Shown: positions 8,132 to 19,723 of the stretch, in pieces
Numbering within the stretch: position 1 is the stretch's first letter
How the letters are laid out: every line of letters begins with the position of its first letter
Assembly: GCA_963707275.1 (NCBI GenBank)
Contig: CAVPPH010000001.1
Coordinates: 744,001 to 808,000 of the forward strand
DNA from: JACKBK01 sp963707275
GTDB lineage: Bacteria > Chloroflexota > Anaerolineae > JAAEKA01
Direction: 5' to 3'
Length of the DNA stretch: 64,000 nt
Translations under genes and position numbers: made by a program
Notes under the pieces: generated by a model
The model's database searches: none
What the model saw: the letters and a program-made list of their open reading frames with translations, nothing else
Told to the model about the DNA's origin: nothing

Positions 8132-8400
8132 GGTCGTGCTAAGCGGGGCGCTAGCGGTGCCTTGTACCCGCAATCCGCTATAGCGGGGCTGAATTCCTAC
8201 TCGGAGGGCTCGACGGCTGCCGGGACTGCTTTGTCAAACAACGTGGAGGGCTGGGTCCTGTGCGGCGTGGAGCTGTGAATCTGGTCAGGACCGGAAGGTA
8301 GCAGCCATAAGCGGTAAACCGCGGGTGCCACGGGGTCGCCTGGCCTGAGTTGACTGGCACGGCAAGCCAGTAGCCGCAGTTCGAAGAGGGGTGCACGACC
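8132..8400 (+). ncRNA. ffs: Signal recognition particle RNA, large bacterial type (Alu plus S domain)
   Basis: About 269 nt. The ends pair (GGTCGTGC at 8132 with GCACGACC at 8393-8400). The 5' Alu region shows GTGCTAAGCGGGG, GCTAGCGGTGCC and GCAATCCGCTATAGCGGGG, closely like the Bacillus scRNA. The S domain helix 8 signature GTCAGGACCGGAAGG followed by TAGCAGCC is at about 8282-8306, and GGGTCGCCTGGCC follows. It binds Ffh and targets nascent membrane and secreted proteins to the translocon. The Alu domain marks it as the long form, found in Firmicutes and some other phyla rather than in Proteobacteria. Confidence 0.93.
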
Positions 8401-8411
8401 AGCAATCATAC

Positions 8412-8438
8412 AAAGGCGAGCCGCAACGGCTCGCCTTT
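8412..8438. terminator. Bidirectional terminator between SRP RNA and sigma factor gene
   Basis: Perfect stem AAAGGCGAGCCG / CGGCTCGCCTTT with a CAA loop, 12 bases after the SRP RNA and about 90 bases beyond the stop of the convergent sigma factor gene. Confidence 0.8.
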
Positions 8439-8524
8439 GGTGATTCTCGGAGATGAAGCCCGGCTTTTTCGGCAAAGTCGAGCTTCTGGGTTCCTGCTGG
8501 CACACGCCAGGTGCAGAAGTTCGA

Positions 8525-9111
8525 CTAAACAAGTCGAACTTCCTGGGTGGTTCGTGCGCAGCATTCCTGGCACAGCCGGTCGCGCGGTACGTAGTCGATG
8601 ATCCCGCCGCGGCGGTCCAGCTCGATGTGGCAGCAGTTGACCAGCGCCTCGCGGAGCAGCCGGCGGCCGCGCTGCACACGTGCGACTTCGCGCCGCTGTA
8701 GGAGAGGTCCAGCTGTTCGGCCACCTCCTTCTGCGACAGTCCCTCGATCTCGGCCAGCCTCAGCGCCTCCTGGTATGTTGGCGGCAACGACCCAATCATC
8801 GCGTGCAGACCGCTGGCAAGCTGGCGGGCAGCCTCATCCTCGTCTGCCGCAGACACCGCGGCGTACTCGTCTGGCAGTTCAACGAACGGTCGCCGGCCGC
8901 GGTAGTAGTCGGTAATGGCGTTGCGGGTGATCTGGAACAGCCAGGGCGCGAGGCGGCTCTCGTCTTGCAGCGTGTCGAGCCGTAGATGTACCTTCAGGAA
9001 CACATCCTGCAGGATGTCGTCGGCGTCGGCTGGATCGGCGACACGTGCACGGATCACCGCCTGGAGACGCTGGCTGAACGCTGACCAAACGTCGCTGGTT
9101 GTCAGCGCCAC
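8525..9111 (-). CDS. ECF RNA polymerase sigma factor, SigZ-like
   Basis: Sigma-70 region 2 is seen in ADPADADDILQDVFLKVH (about 26-43) and FQITRNAITDYYRGRR, region 4 in LPPTYQEALRLAEIEGLSQ (about 112-130). The frame breaks near 8684 (one base apparently missing); across it the protein continues RVQRGRRLLREALVNCCHI and ends with a cysteine-rich tail (CC at about 160 and CxxCC near the end), the hallmark of the SigZ group. Length about 195. Start is GTG at 9111, overlapping the end of the arsM gene by 10 bases, so sigma and methyltransferase are translationally coupled. The tail cysteines could sense thiol-reactive metals; that is inference. Confidence 0.8.
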
Positions 9112-9855
9112 GGCTTGCGTCCCACCACCGTGGCGCTGATGAAGCGGTAGCCGGCATTCTTACTGCGACTCGCCCCACGGCGCAGCATGTGCTTCGTCCA
9201 CGATCAGCCCGGCCGCGTGCACGATTGCCAGGTATTCCTCGCGATCCAGCGCGCCGCCGAGACAGCCGGCCCAGGCCGTCACATCCTGGTGGATCGACTG
9301 CGGCACCTCGCCGTCGGTCACAATGTCGGAGATGGCAAAACGTCCGCCCGGCTTCAGCACCCGCTGGATCTCGCCAAAGACCCGTCCCTTGTCCGGCGCC
9401 AGGTTGATGACGCAGTTCGACAGCACGACATCGACGCTGGCGTCGTCCACCGGCAGCGCCTCGATCTCGCCCAGGCGAAAGTCGACATTGGCGAAGCCGC
9501 CGTTGACGGCGTTGCGACGTGCGCGCTCGATCATGGCCGGCGTCATGTCAACGCCGATGACGCGGCCCGCCGGGCCTGCCACCTGCGCGGCGCGGAAGAC
9601 ATCCACACCCGCGCCGCTGCCCAGATCCAGCACCGTGTCGCCGGGGCGTATTGCAGCGACCTGCGTCGGACTGCCGCAGCTCAGCCCCAGGTCCGCGTCG
9701 GCAATAGCCGTGTCGGCCGGCGATGCAAACAGGGTAACTTGCGCGCTCTGGCCAGCCGGCTCACAGCAGCCGGAAGGCTCGCAGCAACTCCCGCCGCTGA
9801 CGGCGATGGCGCCGTAGTATTCCTGTACGTTGTCCTTGATCTGTTGAGAGTTCAT
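9102..9855 (-). CDS. arsM: Arsenite S-adenosylmethionine methyltransferase (ArsM)
   Basis: Class I SAM methyltransferase of the ArsM family, about 250 residues, which methylates As(III) using SAM. The SAM motif VLDLGSGAGVDVF is near 73-85. The three cysteines that bind arsenite in this family are present: LGLSCGSP (about 60), LSNCVINL (about 150) and WAGCLGG (about 200). The N-terminus has an extra cysteine cluster, GGSCCEPSGCCEP. The frame breaks near 9160 (one apparent extra base); the true C-terminus continues as AGYRFISATVVGRKPWR and stops at 9102-9104, inside the start of the sigma factor gene. A ribosome site AAAGGAA precedes the ATG. No ars transporter or reductase is in the window. 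Confidence 0.88.
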
Positions 9856-9937
9856 CTTTGGGTTCCTTTCGTCCGTTCATGGTTTCATACAGTAGAGACG
9901 AGCAATCTGGAAAACGGACGCAAATTCTAGTGGCGAA

Positions 9938-12509
9938 TCAGCGAATCTCGATCTGTTTGATGACCGCGTGGTCGCTGGAACGCAGACCTGGCGGGCCAGT
10001 TCGCGCAGTCAGCCGCTCGCGGTCGCCGGTCTGGTAAACGCCGACGATCAGATCGTATGCGCCGGGCGGCGCGCTGTCGGGCACTCGCAGTTGGTGCCGA
10101 TCGCGCACGAGTTCGTCGACTCGCCACTCAGTGGTCGGATAGCGGCCTTGCAGCGGTTCCTGTTCCAGGCTGGCAACGACGTTGCCCTGTCCGTCCATCA
10201 GCTGGAAGACGACTACCAGCGGTTGCGGCGTCGCGCCCTGCGCTGCTTGCCAGAGTAGTTCGACTGGTATCCCGTCGCCGGGACTGATGACGCTGGCCGG
10301 GCTTCGTGCCTGCACGAGTTGCAGCGGGCCGAAATCCGCCAGCGGCCGACCATCGAGCGACTGCGACGCTGACAGGACGGTCACCGGGCCGAGGACAAGA
10401 CTGATTGCTCCGTCTGGCGCGGTTGTCAGCGGCTGGCCGGTCAGTGGGTCGTAGACCACCAGCGTCAGGTCGTAGGTGAGCGGCGGCGTACCGGCGGGGA
10501 CAGGCAGATGCAGCGGCTGAACCAGCATGTTCGCGCTGGTCATATCGAGCTGGTTGCCGCCCAGCGGTTCGTCGTGCGCAGCCCAGACCTCGCCGGTTTC
10601 GTCCATCAGCCGCAGCGAAATCGCTACGTCCCGGCCGGCCAGCTCCGGCGGGCGTGTCCAGCGGATGTCCGCGATGTCCAGCGCGTCTCCGGCTGTGATC
10701 TGATCCGATAACGCGTCCGGGTTGATGCCGAGGGTCAGCCAGCCGTCGAAGGTTGCCAGCGGCGGCGGCGCATAGGACGACACCGTGCTGCGCATCGTCT
10801 GCCAAAGCTGCACGCGCAGGTTGGCATCACCGGGGTAGACCTGGTCATTGATCAGTACGCCGTTGCCGACCAGCGCAGCGCGGATCTGCCCGTGCGGATC
10901 GTTGACCGTGTCATAGATGCGGTAGTGCCAGAGGCGGTCGCTGGCGATGCTCACCTCGGTCAGCTTGTTCCGCATGGCATCGGCGGGCAGGGCAAAGAAA
11001 TCGGAGCTTGCGTCACCCCAGCCCAGGTCAGCATCGCCGTCGACGTGTCCGGTCTGAATCACCACCGGGTGGCCGCCGGCCTGTTCGACCACACTCCGGT
11101 CGAAGTTGGTCAACCGTCCCAGCCAGGCGACGGGCGGTCCAGGCCAGTACGTCAGCAGGGCGGGGTAGGCGTAGCCGGCGTTGACCAGGATCGCGTCGCC
11201 CGGTCGCCATCGCTCAGCCAGCTCGCGCACGGCGGCGCGGTGATCGTCAGGACGCAGTGCGGGATCGGTCCAGAATGCCGCGCAGAGAGAGAGCTGATCC
11301 GGCCAGGATGAGGATCACCGCGGCCACGGCCAGCGCGCTGCCCAGCGGTTGCCGCCAGTGCAGCAGCGCGCCGATGCCCAGCGCCAGCAAGATGCTGAAG
11401 GCCGGAGCGTAGGTGAAGAGGTAGCGGACGTGGAAGAGGGGCGTTAGCGCCGAGGCCAGCAGGATCAGCGCCAGCGGCCCGAATATTGCGGCCAGCAGCA
11501 GTGCCAGTGAGAGTCGCGAGGCGGGCGCGCTGGGTTCATCGGCATTCCGCGGCTGCGCAGTCGTGGCAGGCAGCCCGCGCCATGCTGCAACTGCTCCTAG
11601 CACTACGAGGACCAGCGTAAGCGCCAGTAACGGCCAGAACCGGGCAATGTCAGCCGACTGTCCAAAACTCAGCGCGCCCCAGCTTTCCGCGATGGACGAC
11701 ACCAGTTGCGGCGCGGCGCGCCAGGGCGGCACCGGCGGATCGGTGGCCTGCCGCCAAGCTGTCGGCAGCCAGGGCACGAACAGCAGCAGCGCGCCAAGCT
11801 GCGCGAGGAGCCAGATCAGCACGGCTTGCCGCGCAGCCCGTCCGGTCGTCCGCCAGCGCCACAGCAGCAGCGGGAACACCAGTAAGTTGACGCTGACCAG
11901 CAGAAACGCGAAGTAGTAGAGGGAATAGAGACCAGCCGCCGCCGCGACAGCGAAGAGGACCGCGGCCCGCCACAGCCGGCCAGTGGCTGCGTCGCCGAAG
12001 AGGAATGGCGCAGCGGCCAGCAGACAGAGCACGCCCAGCGCCGCGCCCAGCGTGTACATGCGCACTTCCTGGCTGTACCAGACGCCGAAGGGGGAAGCCA
12101 CTACCAGCAACGCGGCAATGGTGGCGGTCGTGTCGCCCAGCCGCAGCCGCCGCGCCAGTTGCCACGTCAAGGGAACCAGCAGCACGCCAAACAGCAGCGA
12201 CAGGAAGGCCGCAGTGAACTCCAGCCGGTAGCCGGCCGGGTCGGCATGGCCGGTGGGGAAACCGGTCAGCGCCAGCCAGCCGCGCAGTAACAAGTAGTAG
12301 CCGGGTGGATGAATGTCGCGCGCGGTGTGGGCGATCAGATCGGGGACGCGCTGGCCCGCCAGGAAGACGGATACCGTTTCGTCGTACCAGAGGCTGTCGA
12401 CGCCGAGGCGCACGAGGCGCAGGGCGAAGGCCGCCGCGGTCAGTGCGGCGACCAGCCAGGGGTGATAGGATCTCGAAGGGGCGTTGTGTTGCGCCGTGGC
12501 TGCCGTCAT
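9938..12509 (-). CDS. GT39/ArnT-like polytopic membrane glycosyltransferase
   Basis: About 856 residues once one apparent extra base near 11273 is skipped. The N-terminal 420 residues have around ten to twelve hydrophobic segments and the GT-C motif DE in LWYDETVSVF (about 38-47), followed by ARDIHPPGYYLL, typical of dolichyl/undecaprenyl-phosphate-sugar dependent glycosyltransferases of the Dol-P-Man/ArnT group. The C-terminal 430 residues are outside-facing: a GDAILVNAGYAYPAL region and two Ig-like or beta-sandwich stretches (IPVELLWQA, LTYDLTLVVYDPLTG). It probably moves a sugar from a lipid carrier to an exported acceptor. Start chosen at ATG 12507-12509 just before the first membrane segment. 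Confidence 0.8.
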
Positions 12510-12560
12510 GGATCGATGGTAGCACGGGGCGGGACAATCGGCAAAACGCTCTACAAGCAG

Positions 12561-12588
12561 GAACCGCCCCGGGGGCAGGGGCGGTTCC
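12561..12588 (-). terminator. Stem-loop terminator after tRNA-Gly
   Basis: Stem GAACCGCCCC / GGGGCGGTTC with a GGGGGCA loop, between the end of the leftward tRNA-Gly and the start of the glycosyltransferase gene. The T-tract is weak, so termination strength is uncertain. Confidence 0.6.
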
Positions 12589-12613
12589 TTGGAGGGAGGG
12601 AAACGATGACGTG

Positions 12614-12685
12614 AGCGGGTGATGGGATTCGAACCCACAACTCACGGCTTGGGAAGCCGTAGCTCTACCACTGAGCTACACCCGC
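12614..12685 (-). tRNA. tRNA-Gly (anticodon CCC)
   Basis: On the minus strand: acceptor GCGGGTG / CACCCGC, D arm GCTCAGTGGTAGAGC, anticodon stem ACGGC / GCCGT around TTCCCAA (anticodon CCC, reads GGG), T arm GTGGGTTCGAATCCCAT. The CCA end is not encoded. Confidence 0.95.
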
Positions 12686-12695
12686 AATACGACGA

Positions 12696-12723
12696 ATTAT
12701 ACGCGGTTCGAGCGGTGTGTCAA
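12696..12723 (-). promoter_or_regulatory. Promoter of tRNA-Gly
   Basis: On the minus strand a perfect TTGACA (12718-12723) and perfect TATAAT (12696-12701) with a 16-base spacer; the tRNA begins 10 bases after the -10 box. Confidence 0.75.
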
Positions 12724-12727
12724 AGGA

Positions 12728-12828
12728 AACGAGGGCAAGGAGGGAAAGGAGGGCAAGGAGGAAAGCAGAGGCCGCGCCGTGCGACAATCTGGTTTCCTGG
12801 TTTTCCCTTCTTTCCCTTCTTTCCCTTC

Positions 12829-12831
<3 letters not shown>
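12728..12831. repeat. Purine-tract / pyrimidine-tract imperfect palindrome
   Basis: The left arm (12728-12765) is repeats of GGAGGGAAA and GGAGGGCAA; the right arm (12801-12831) is repeats of TTTCCCTTC. The arms are complementary in an approximate way around a 35-base centre. It lies between the tRNA-Gly promoter and the 3' end of lysS. Confidence 0.7.
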
Positions 12832-14345
<1,514 letters not shown>

Positions 14346-14503
14346 GGTCGGGTTCCTGGGCCTTTCGGTCGTGTCGCCGGGCGACCACCGATTGAAATCG
14401 GTGCCTGGCAATTCAAAGCATGCTAAAGCAAGCTCAGGCAATAAAGCAAACGCAACTCGGCAAGAGTTCGCGTTCCCAGTCGTTGAGTAAAGCTGTGACA
14501 CCG

Positions 14504-14986
14504 TCACTCGATGGCGACGATCTCGAACTCCAGCGTGCCGCCGGGCGTCTCAACGCTGATGTGATCGCCGACTTTCTTGTTCATCAGCGAGCGGCCCATG
14601 GGCAACTCGTTGGAGATGCGACCGTTGGTGGGATTGGCCTCGGCCGATCCTACTATCAGATAGGTCTCCCGGTCCGGGTAGCCGACCTCCTGGATCGTAA
14701 CCGAGCGTCCCAGACCGACCTGTCCCTCCGGCGTATCGCCGTTCTGGATCACCACCGCGAACTTGATCTTCTGCTCAAGCTCCATGATGCGGCCTTCCAG
14801 GAACGCCTGCTGGTTCTTGGCCTCGTCATAGCCGGCGTTCTCAGAGATGTCGCCGTCAGACTTGGCGTCGCCGATGCGTTGGGCAACCTCGGACCGGCCC
14901 ACCGTGCGCAGATGTTCCAGCTCCGCTTGCAGCATTCGCAGGCCGTCTTCAGTGATCGGGATCGTTTTGTTTTTGCCGTTCGCCAT
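14504..14986 (-). CDS. greA: Transcription elongation factor GreA
   Basis: An intact 160-residue GreA. The N-terminal coiled coil holds the acidic tip DGDISENAGYDEAKN (about 44-58), whose Asp and Glu stimulate RNA cleavage by stalled RNA polymerase. The C-terminal FKBP-like domain contains VTIQEVGYPDRETYLIVG and the SPLGRALLGK-like segment as ELPMGRSLMNKKVGD. Start taken at MANGKNK (14986), the normal GreA length; the frame is open further upstream to 15133 but that adds unconserved sequence. It sits upstream of lysS on the same strand, the greA-lysS pairing seen in several phyla. Confidence 0.93.
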   Translation of the reverse strand: MANGKNKTIPITEDGLRMLQAELEHLRTVGRSEVAQRIGDAKSDGDISENAGYDEAKNQQAFLEGRIMELEQKIKFAVVIQNGDTPEGQVGLGRSVTIQEVGYPDRETYLIVGSAEANPTNGRISNELPMGRSLMNKKVGDHISVETPGGTLEFEIVAIE

Positions 14987-15057
14987 TTTGTAACTATTTG
15001 CCCTGTTTGAATTCAAGTGTTGGGTTGACAGAGTTTTGCACGGCCTGTCCAACAAAG

Positions 15058-15084
15058 CCCGGCACCCTTGTGCGGGGTGCCGGG
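15058..15084 (-). terminator. Terminator after the LmbE gene
   Basis: Stem CCCGGCACCC / GGGTGCCGGG with a 7-base loop. On the minus strand it is followed by CTTTGTT, so it would end the leftward LmbE transcript before greA. Confidence 0.6.
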
Positions 15085-15154
15085 ACTGGTTGTAGGTAGG
15101 ATGGCCTGCTTCCGAGACCGGATTATACCGCAACCCGGTGTAAATGCAAACTGC

Positions 15155-15967
15155 TCAGGAAGCGTGCGCCGCGATCCACAGCCGCTCGGCGAGCTGGCCG
15201 CTCCCGCTCCGGTGAGCCGTGTCGCGTGCGAACCAATCCAACTTGCCGGCAACATCCCGCGCCGTGGCGATGCCGTCCGCGCCGAACAGCACCGGAAGCT
15301 GGCTGGCATAGGCAGTGACGGCCGCGATCTTGCGCTCCAGATCCTCGCAACTCAATAGAACCGGCTGCGGCTGCCAGCCCACGCGCGGCGCAACCCGATC
15401 CAGCGCGGCAGGCAAGCCCGCCGGGTCGCGCACGACATACGGGTAATCCTCGTAGAAGCGAAGCGTATAACCGGCGTCGTGCAGCAGCAGCGCCGCCCGC
15501 TGGACGACCTGATGATCGACGTGATTGCCGACAGCCAGCGGCGCGTAGATCACGCACTGACCAGCCGGCGGCGCCAGTGCAGCCAAGACAGCGGCCAACT
15601 CATCGATCAGCTCGTCGTCTGCGGTATCGACTGCGCCGAAGAGCGATTCTTCGCTGTCATACAGCCAGCGGCCGGCCGGCTCATCGCGGCGGTAGATGCA
15701 ATCCAGATAGTCGCCCGATCGCGGCTGCGCGCCGAGAATTGCCAGCGCCTGCCGTTCCTCCGCGACCCGCTGCGCGATCAGGTCGCCGGCTGCGCCCGGC
15801 CGCGCGTGGATCGATTGGGCGAAAGGTGACAGCGTAGCCAGGTCTGGCCGGCCGCCGAAAACAGTTGCCACCACCACAAGGTCGCCTGCGGCGGTCCGCT
15901 GCGCAATCAGCCCGCCGCAGGACAGCGCCGCGTCGTCGTAGTGTGGGGAAAGAATGATGTGTTGCAT
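15155..15967 (-). CDS. LmbE/PIG-L family zinc-dependent deacetylase
   Basis: An intact 270-residue PIG-L/LmbE deacetylase. The metal site PHYDDAALSCGG is at residues 8-19 (the common form is PHPDD; here the P is replaced by Y), and the third ligand is in GNHVDHQVV near 150. Family members remove N-acetyl groups from glucosamine-containing metabolites such as precursors of mycothiol, bacillithiol or antibiotics; the substrate here is unknown. Start taken at ATG 15965-15967, directly before the first beta strand; the frame is open 90 bases further upstream. Confidence 0.85.
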   Translation of the reverse strand: MQHIILSPHYDDAALSCGGLIAQRTAAGDLVVVATVFGGRPDLATLSPFAQSIHARPGAAGDLIAQRVAEERQALAILGAQPRSGDYLDCIYRRDEPAGRWLYDSEESLFGAVDTADDELIDELAAVLAALAPPAGQCVIYAPLAVGNHVDHQVVQRAALLLHDAGYTLRFYEDYPYVVRDPAGLPAALDRVAPRVGWQPQPVLLSCEDLERKIAAVTAYASQLPVLFGADGIATARDVAGKLDWFARDTAHRSGSGQLAERLWIAAHAS

Positions 15968-16099
15968 AGGAGATCGCGGCGGAGTATACCGCAGCGGCCG
16001 CGGGCTGAACAAATGCACCCGTTCTTGCGTGGAAAGACTTGGAGAGGGTGAGTACCGCAAGACCGATTATTCTGTTCTGTTTCACCGAGGAGGACTGCC

Positions 16100-18593
16100 A
16101 TGAGACTTCGACTTCTGACCTTGCTGGCGCTGGCTGCCATGCTGCTCGCGCCCGCCGCTTCCTTTGCCCAGGGAGTGTTTGTATCGCCGGTTCCGCCCAT
16201 GCCGCCGGCTTTCGACACCCCGGCGCCTCCGCCTCCGGGAGTTCCCTTGATCGCCCCCGGACCGGTGCGGCTCGACCTCTACCGCGTCACCGTCGATATC
16301 ACCGATCAGGTCGCGACCACACGTGTCGAGCAGACGTTCTCGAACCCTGGCGACCGGCCGGTCGAGGCGACCTACTTCTTCCCGATCCCGGAAAACGCCG
16401 CCATCACCGAGTTCAACATGGTCGTCGATGGGCAGGTCGTCGAGGGCCAGTTGATGCGCAAGGAAGAGGCCGCGCGCGATCTACGAAAGCATCGTGCGCC
16501 AGCAGCGCGATCCGGCCCTGCTGGAATATGTCGGCCGCGACCTGTTCCAGGCGCGCATCTTCCCGATCCCGCCCGGCGGCCAGCGCACCATCGAGCTGAC
16601 CTACAGCCAGGTGCTGCCCAAGGAAAACGGCCTGGTGCGCTATACCTACCCGCTGCGCGTTTATCCGCTGCTGCAAGTTGGCCGGCGTCCTGAGTATGTC
16701 CAGCCGATCGGCCAGCTCGCCATCCGCGCCGACATCGAGGCAACCAGCCCCATCAAGGCGATCTACTCGCCAACTCATCCGATCGCCGTCTCGCGTGACG
16801 GTGAATTCAAGGCAGTCGCCGGCTACGAGCAATCCAACGTCATCCCGACCAGCGAGTTCGACCTGTTCTACAGCGTGGACGAGGGCGAGATCGGCCTCAG
16901 CCTGCTGAGCTACAAGCCGGCCGGCGAGGACGGCTACTTCCTGCTGCTGGCCGCGCCCAATGTGGCCGTGAACCCGGACGAGGTGGTGGCGAGGGATGTC
17001 ATCCTGGTGCTGGACACCAGCGGTTCCATGGACGGCGCCAAGATCGAGCAGGCCAGGCAAGCCGCGCTCTACGTGCTCGACCGGCTAAACGCTGACGACC
17101 GCTTCAACATCGTCACCTTCAGCACGGGCGTGCGCCAGTTCGACCGTGGTCCGCAGCCGCTCAGCCGGCTGGCCGACGCGCGCGCGTTTGTGAATCGATC
17201 TGGCAGCGGCCGGCGGCACCGACATCAACCGCGCGCTGCTGGAGGCTGTCGCCCAGGTCGATCCCGAGCGGCCGGCGGTGATCATCTTCCTGACCGACGG
17301 CCTGCCCACCGAGGGCGAGGTCAACCCGCAGCGCATCGTGGAAAACGTGCGCCAGAACGCGCCGGACAACGCGCAGGTGTTCAGCTTCGGCGTTGGCTAC
17401 GACGTCAACACGGTGCTGCTGGACACCGTCAGCCAGGAGAACAGCGGCGCCAGCGCCTACGTGCAGCCGGGCCAGGCCATCGACGAGGTCGTATCGGCTT
17501 CTACGCCAAGGTCGCGACGCCGGTGCTGAGCAATCTGACGCTGGACACCGGCAACATCTTCGTGGAGGACAGCTTCCCCTACCCGCTGCCTGACCTGTTC
17601 GCCGGCAGCCAGTTGGTGCTGGCCGGTCGCTACCGCGACGGCGGTCCGGCCGCGGTGACACTGACCGGCGATGTCAACGGCAACCCGCGCGAGTTTCGCT
17701 ACGACGACCTGACCTTCCGCAGCGAGGGCGGCGACGCGTTCATCGCCCGGCTCTGGGCCACGCGCAAGGTCGGCTACCTGCTCAACGAGATCCGGCTGCG
17801 CGGCGCAAACCAGGAACTGGTGGACGAGGTGGTGCGGCTGGCGAGCAAATACGGCATCGCCACGCCCTACACGTCCTTCTTCGTGCCGGAGCCGCAGCAG
17901 CCGGTTCCGCAGGTTGGTCAGGCGCCGGTTCCGATGGCCGAAATCGTGCAGGATGCCCTGGAAGCGCCAAAACTGGTGGAACGGGCGGCAAATGCACTGA
18001 TGGCCGCGCCAACTGCGCCGGCCGCAGGTGCATCCGCCGTACAGGAGAGCCTGGCGCGCGAGTCGCTGCGTTCCGCGGACCGGGCGGATGCGGGCAGTTC
18101 AGCGGCCGGGTTGCGCAACGCCGCTGACAAAACGTTTGTCAGTCGCGGCGGCGCATGGGTCGATACTGCCTTCACGGCTGACCAGCCGCAGCAGGAGATC
18201 GCCTTCGGCAGCGAAGCCTACTTCGATCTGCTGGCCCAGCACCCGGACTGGCGGGAATACTTCGCCGTCAGCCCAAACCTGATCGTCGTTCTTGACGGCA
18301 CGGCCTACGTCATCGCCGACAGCGGCGAAACGATAGCCGAGCCGCCAGCCGCTCCGACCGCCGCCAGCCAACCGTTCACTGCAACCGTGGCAGCGCCGCC
18401 GACGGCCGAGACTGCTACGTCACCTGTGCCTGCCGACGTGACACCTGCTCCCGTGCCGACCGACGCAATTGCAGTTGCACCGCCGCCAGCACAGTCTGAC
18501 CAGCAAGCGCCGCTCTGCACCGCGCCGGCCTTCGCGGTCGGTCTGATGGCCGTGGCCGGCGTGTTCACACGTCGACACCGCAGGTCACGCTAG
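16100..18593 (+). CDS. Secreted/anchored VIT- and vWA-domain protein
   Basis: About 830 residues. A signal peptide (MRLRLLTLLALAAMLLAPA, cleaved after SFAQ) is followed by a VIT domain (about 45-170, RVEQTFSNPGDRPVEATYFFP), a von Willebrand A domain with the MIDAS motif DTSGSMDG near 305, a C-terminal Pro/Ala/Thr-rich tail and a final hydrophobic stretch plus RRHRRSR, like a membrane anchor. The arrangement mirrors inter-alpha-trypsin inhibitor heavy chains; bacterial forms may mediate surface adhesion. The frame breaks near 16478 and 17195 (extra base) and 17490 (missing base). A strong ribosome site GAGGAGG precedes the ATG by six bases. Confidence 0.85.
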
Positions 18594-18621
18594 CCGCGTG
18601 ATGGTCGTCGCAAGTGAAGCC

Positions 18622-18708
18622 GTCCGGTTGGCAACCGGACCTAAGTGACGGTAGTCGCAGCCGAAAGCCTGCGCTGGTGAGGGAGGGACGGCTTCGGAGA
18701 ACCGTCCT
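18622..18708. repeat. Two small intergenic hairpins
   Basis: GTCCGGTT / AACCGGAC with a 3-base loop at 18622-18640, and GGGACGG ... ACCGTCC at 18685-18708. The sequence between repeats parts of both arms (CCGTC, GACGG), so the whole stretch looks like a REP-type element after the VIT/vWA gene. Confidence 0.55.
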
Positions 18709-18720
18709 ACGACAAAACGC

Positions 18721-18757
18721 GAAAAGCCGGTTGTTCATCGCGAACAACCGGCTTTTC
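18721..18757. terminator. Bidirectional terminator between convergent genes
   Basis: A perfect 16-bp stem, GAAAAGCCGGTTGTTC paired with its complement at 18742-18757, with a 5-base loop. The A-run and T-run on the two sides suit both the rightward VIT/vWA gene and the leftward spondin gene. Confidence 0.85.
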
Positions 18758-18777
18758 GTGTTCTGTGGCGGTGTGGA

Positions 18778-19515
18778 TTAGTCGACGCGGGTGACGACGA
18801 TCGCTACGACAGGGTCAGTCCAGCCGTGGACACCCGGCAGCAGATCGACGCCGCCCATGATGCCGGCGTGGTGCGTGATGACGCCGCCTTCAGCCAGCGC
18901 CGGGTTGCTCATTCCGGTGCCGGGATCGCCCGTGACGCCGATCAGTCCCTGGCAGGGTGGCACGATGTCGCCGAAGTACTCGGTGTTGATCTCGGTCCCG
19001 GCATCGTAGGCGTCGCCCATTGCGGTGGTGCTGTCGCCAACTCGTTTTGGCAGGCGCAGCGAGTCGACGCCGGTGAAGCCGTCGTTGGTGCAGATCAACA
19101 TGCCTGCGACCGACAGATATTTCGCGCCCTCGGCAGAGGTGACAGTGAACGTTGCACTGTCAGGGAACATGGTCGAGCCAGGCGTGCCAGCCGGAACCAG
19201 CGGCATGCCACCTTGCTGGAACTCGTAGACGTGCTTGTTGCCCGTCAGGGCAGCCATTAGCGGGCCGCTGTTGCCGTTCTCGGCCAGTTGCTGAATGCCC
19301 TCGCTGGCCGGCTGGCCGACGTGGAAGATGTTGATGGGCTGGCGATGGACCACCAGCACGGGGGGTGTGATCGGCTGTCCACCGGTCAGGTTGGTGATTG
19401 TGACTTCGTAGGTCGCGACAGCGCCGCCTCCAGCGCTGGCGGCGGTGGCAGTGAGCGCCAGCACCAGCACGACAAGCAAGGCAATCGACAGGGATTTACG
19501 TCTGGCAATATTCAT
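18778..19515 (-). CDS. Secreted spondin-domain protein
   Basis: An intact 245-residue secreted protein. A signal peptide (SIALLVVLVLALTATAASA) precedes a spondin_N-like domain: YEVTITNLTGGQPITPPVLVVHR at the start (family form TITNLT..QPFTPP..V.H), VGQPASEGIQQLAENG (about 67-82) and HAGIMGGVDLLPGVHGW near the C-terminus. In this family, acidic residues bind calcium; the biological role of bacterial versions is not known. The start has a good ribosome site (AAGGAG about 10 bases upstream). Confidence 0.82.
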   Translation of the reverse strand: MNIARRKSLSIALLVVLVLALTATAASAGGGAVATYEVTITNLTGGQPITPPVLVVHRQPINIFHVGQPASEGIQQLAENGNSGPLMAALTGNKHVYEFQQGGMPLVPAGTPGSTMFPDSATFTVTSAEGAKYLSVAGMLICTNDGFTGVDSLRLPKRVGDSTTAMGDAYDAGTEINTEYFGDIVPPCQGLIGVTGDPGTGMSNPALAEGGVITHHAGIMGGVDLLPGVHGWTDPVVAIVVTRVD

Positions 19516-19635
19516 TCGTCAAGTCTCCTTCAGTCAGGTCTCGAATCGGTTTGTAGTGGCCACTGATGTAACCAGAATAGCGTGCCGATGTTACAAACAT
19601 GTTGCAAGGTCCTTACATGAACCTTACCAGTCGGG

Positions 19636-19697
19636 ATCTGTTCGTAGCAGGCGCTTCAGCGCCGTTCAGAGCGCTGAAGCGCCTGCTACGAACAGAT
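19636..19697. repeat. Perfect 27-bp inverted repeat
   Basis: The arms 19636-19662 and 19671-19697 are exact reverse complements (core GTAGCAGGCGCTTCAGCGC) around the loop CGTTCAGA. No T-tract and no coding capacity. It lies in the gap between the AOR 3' end and the promoter side of the spondin gene. Confidence 0.95.
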
Positions 19698-19723
19698 GTC
19701 CTGCGCGTGCCAAGCGCACCCAA

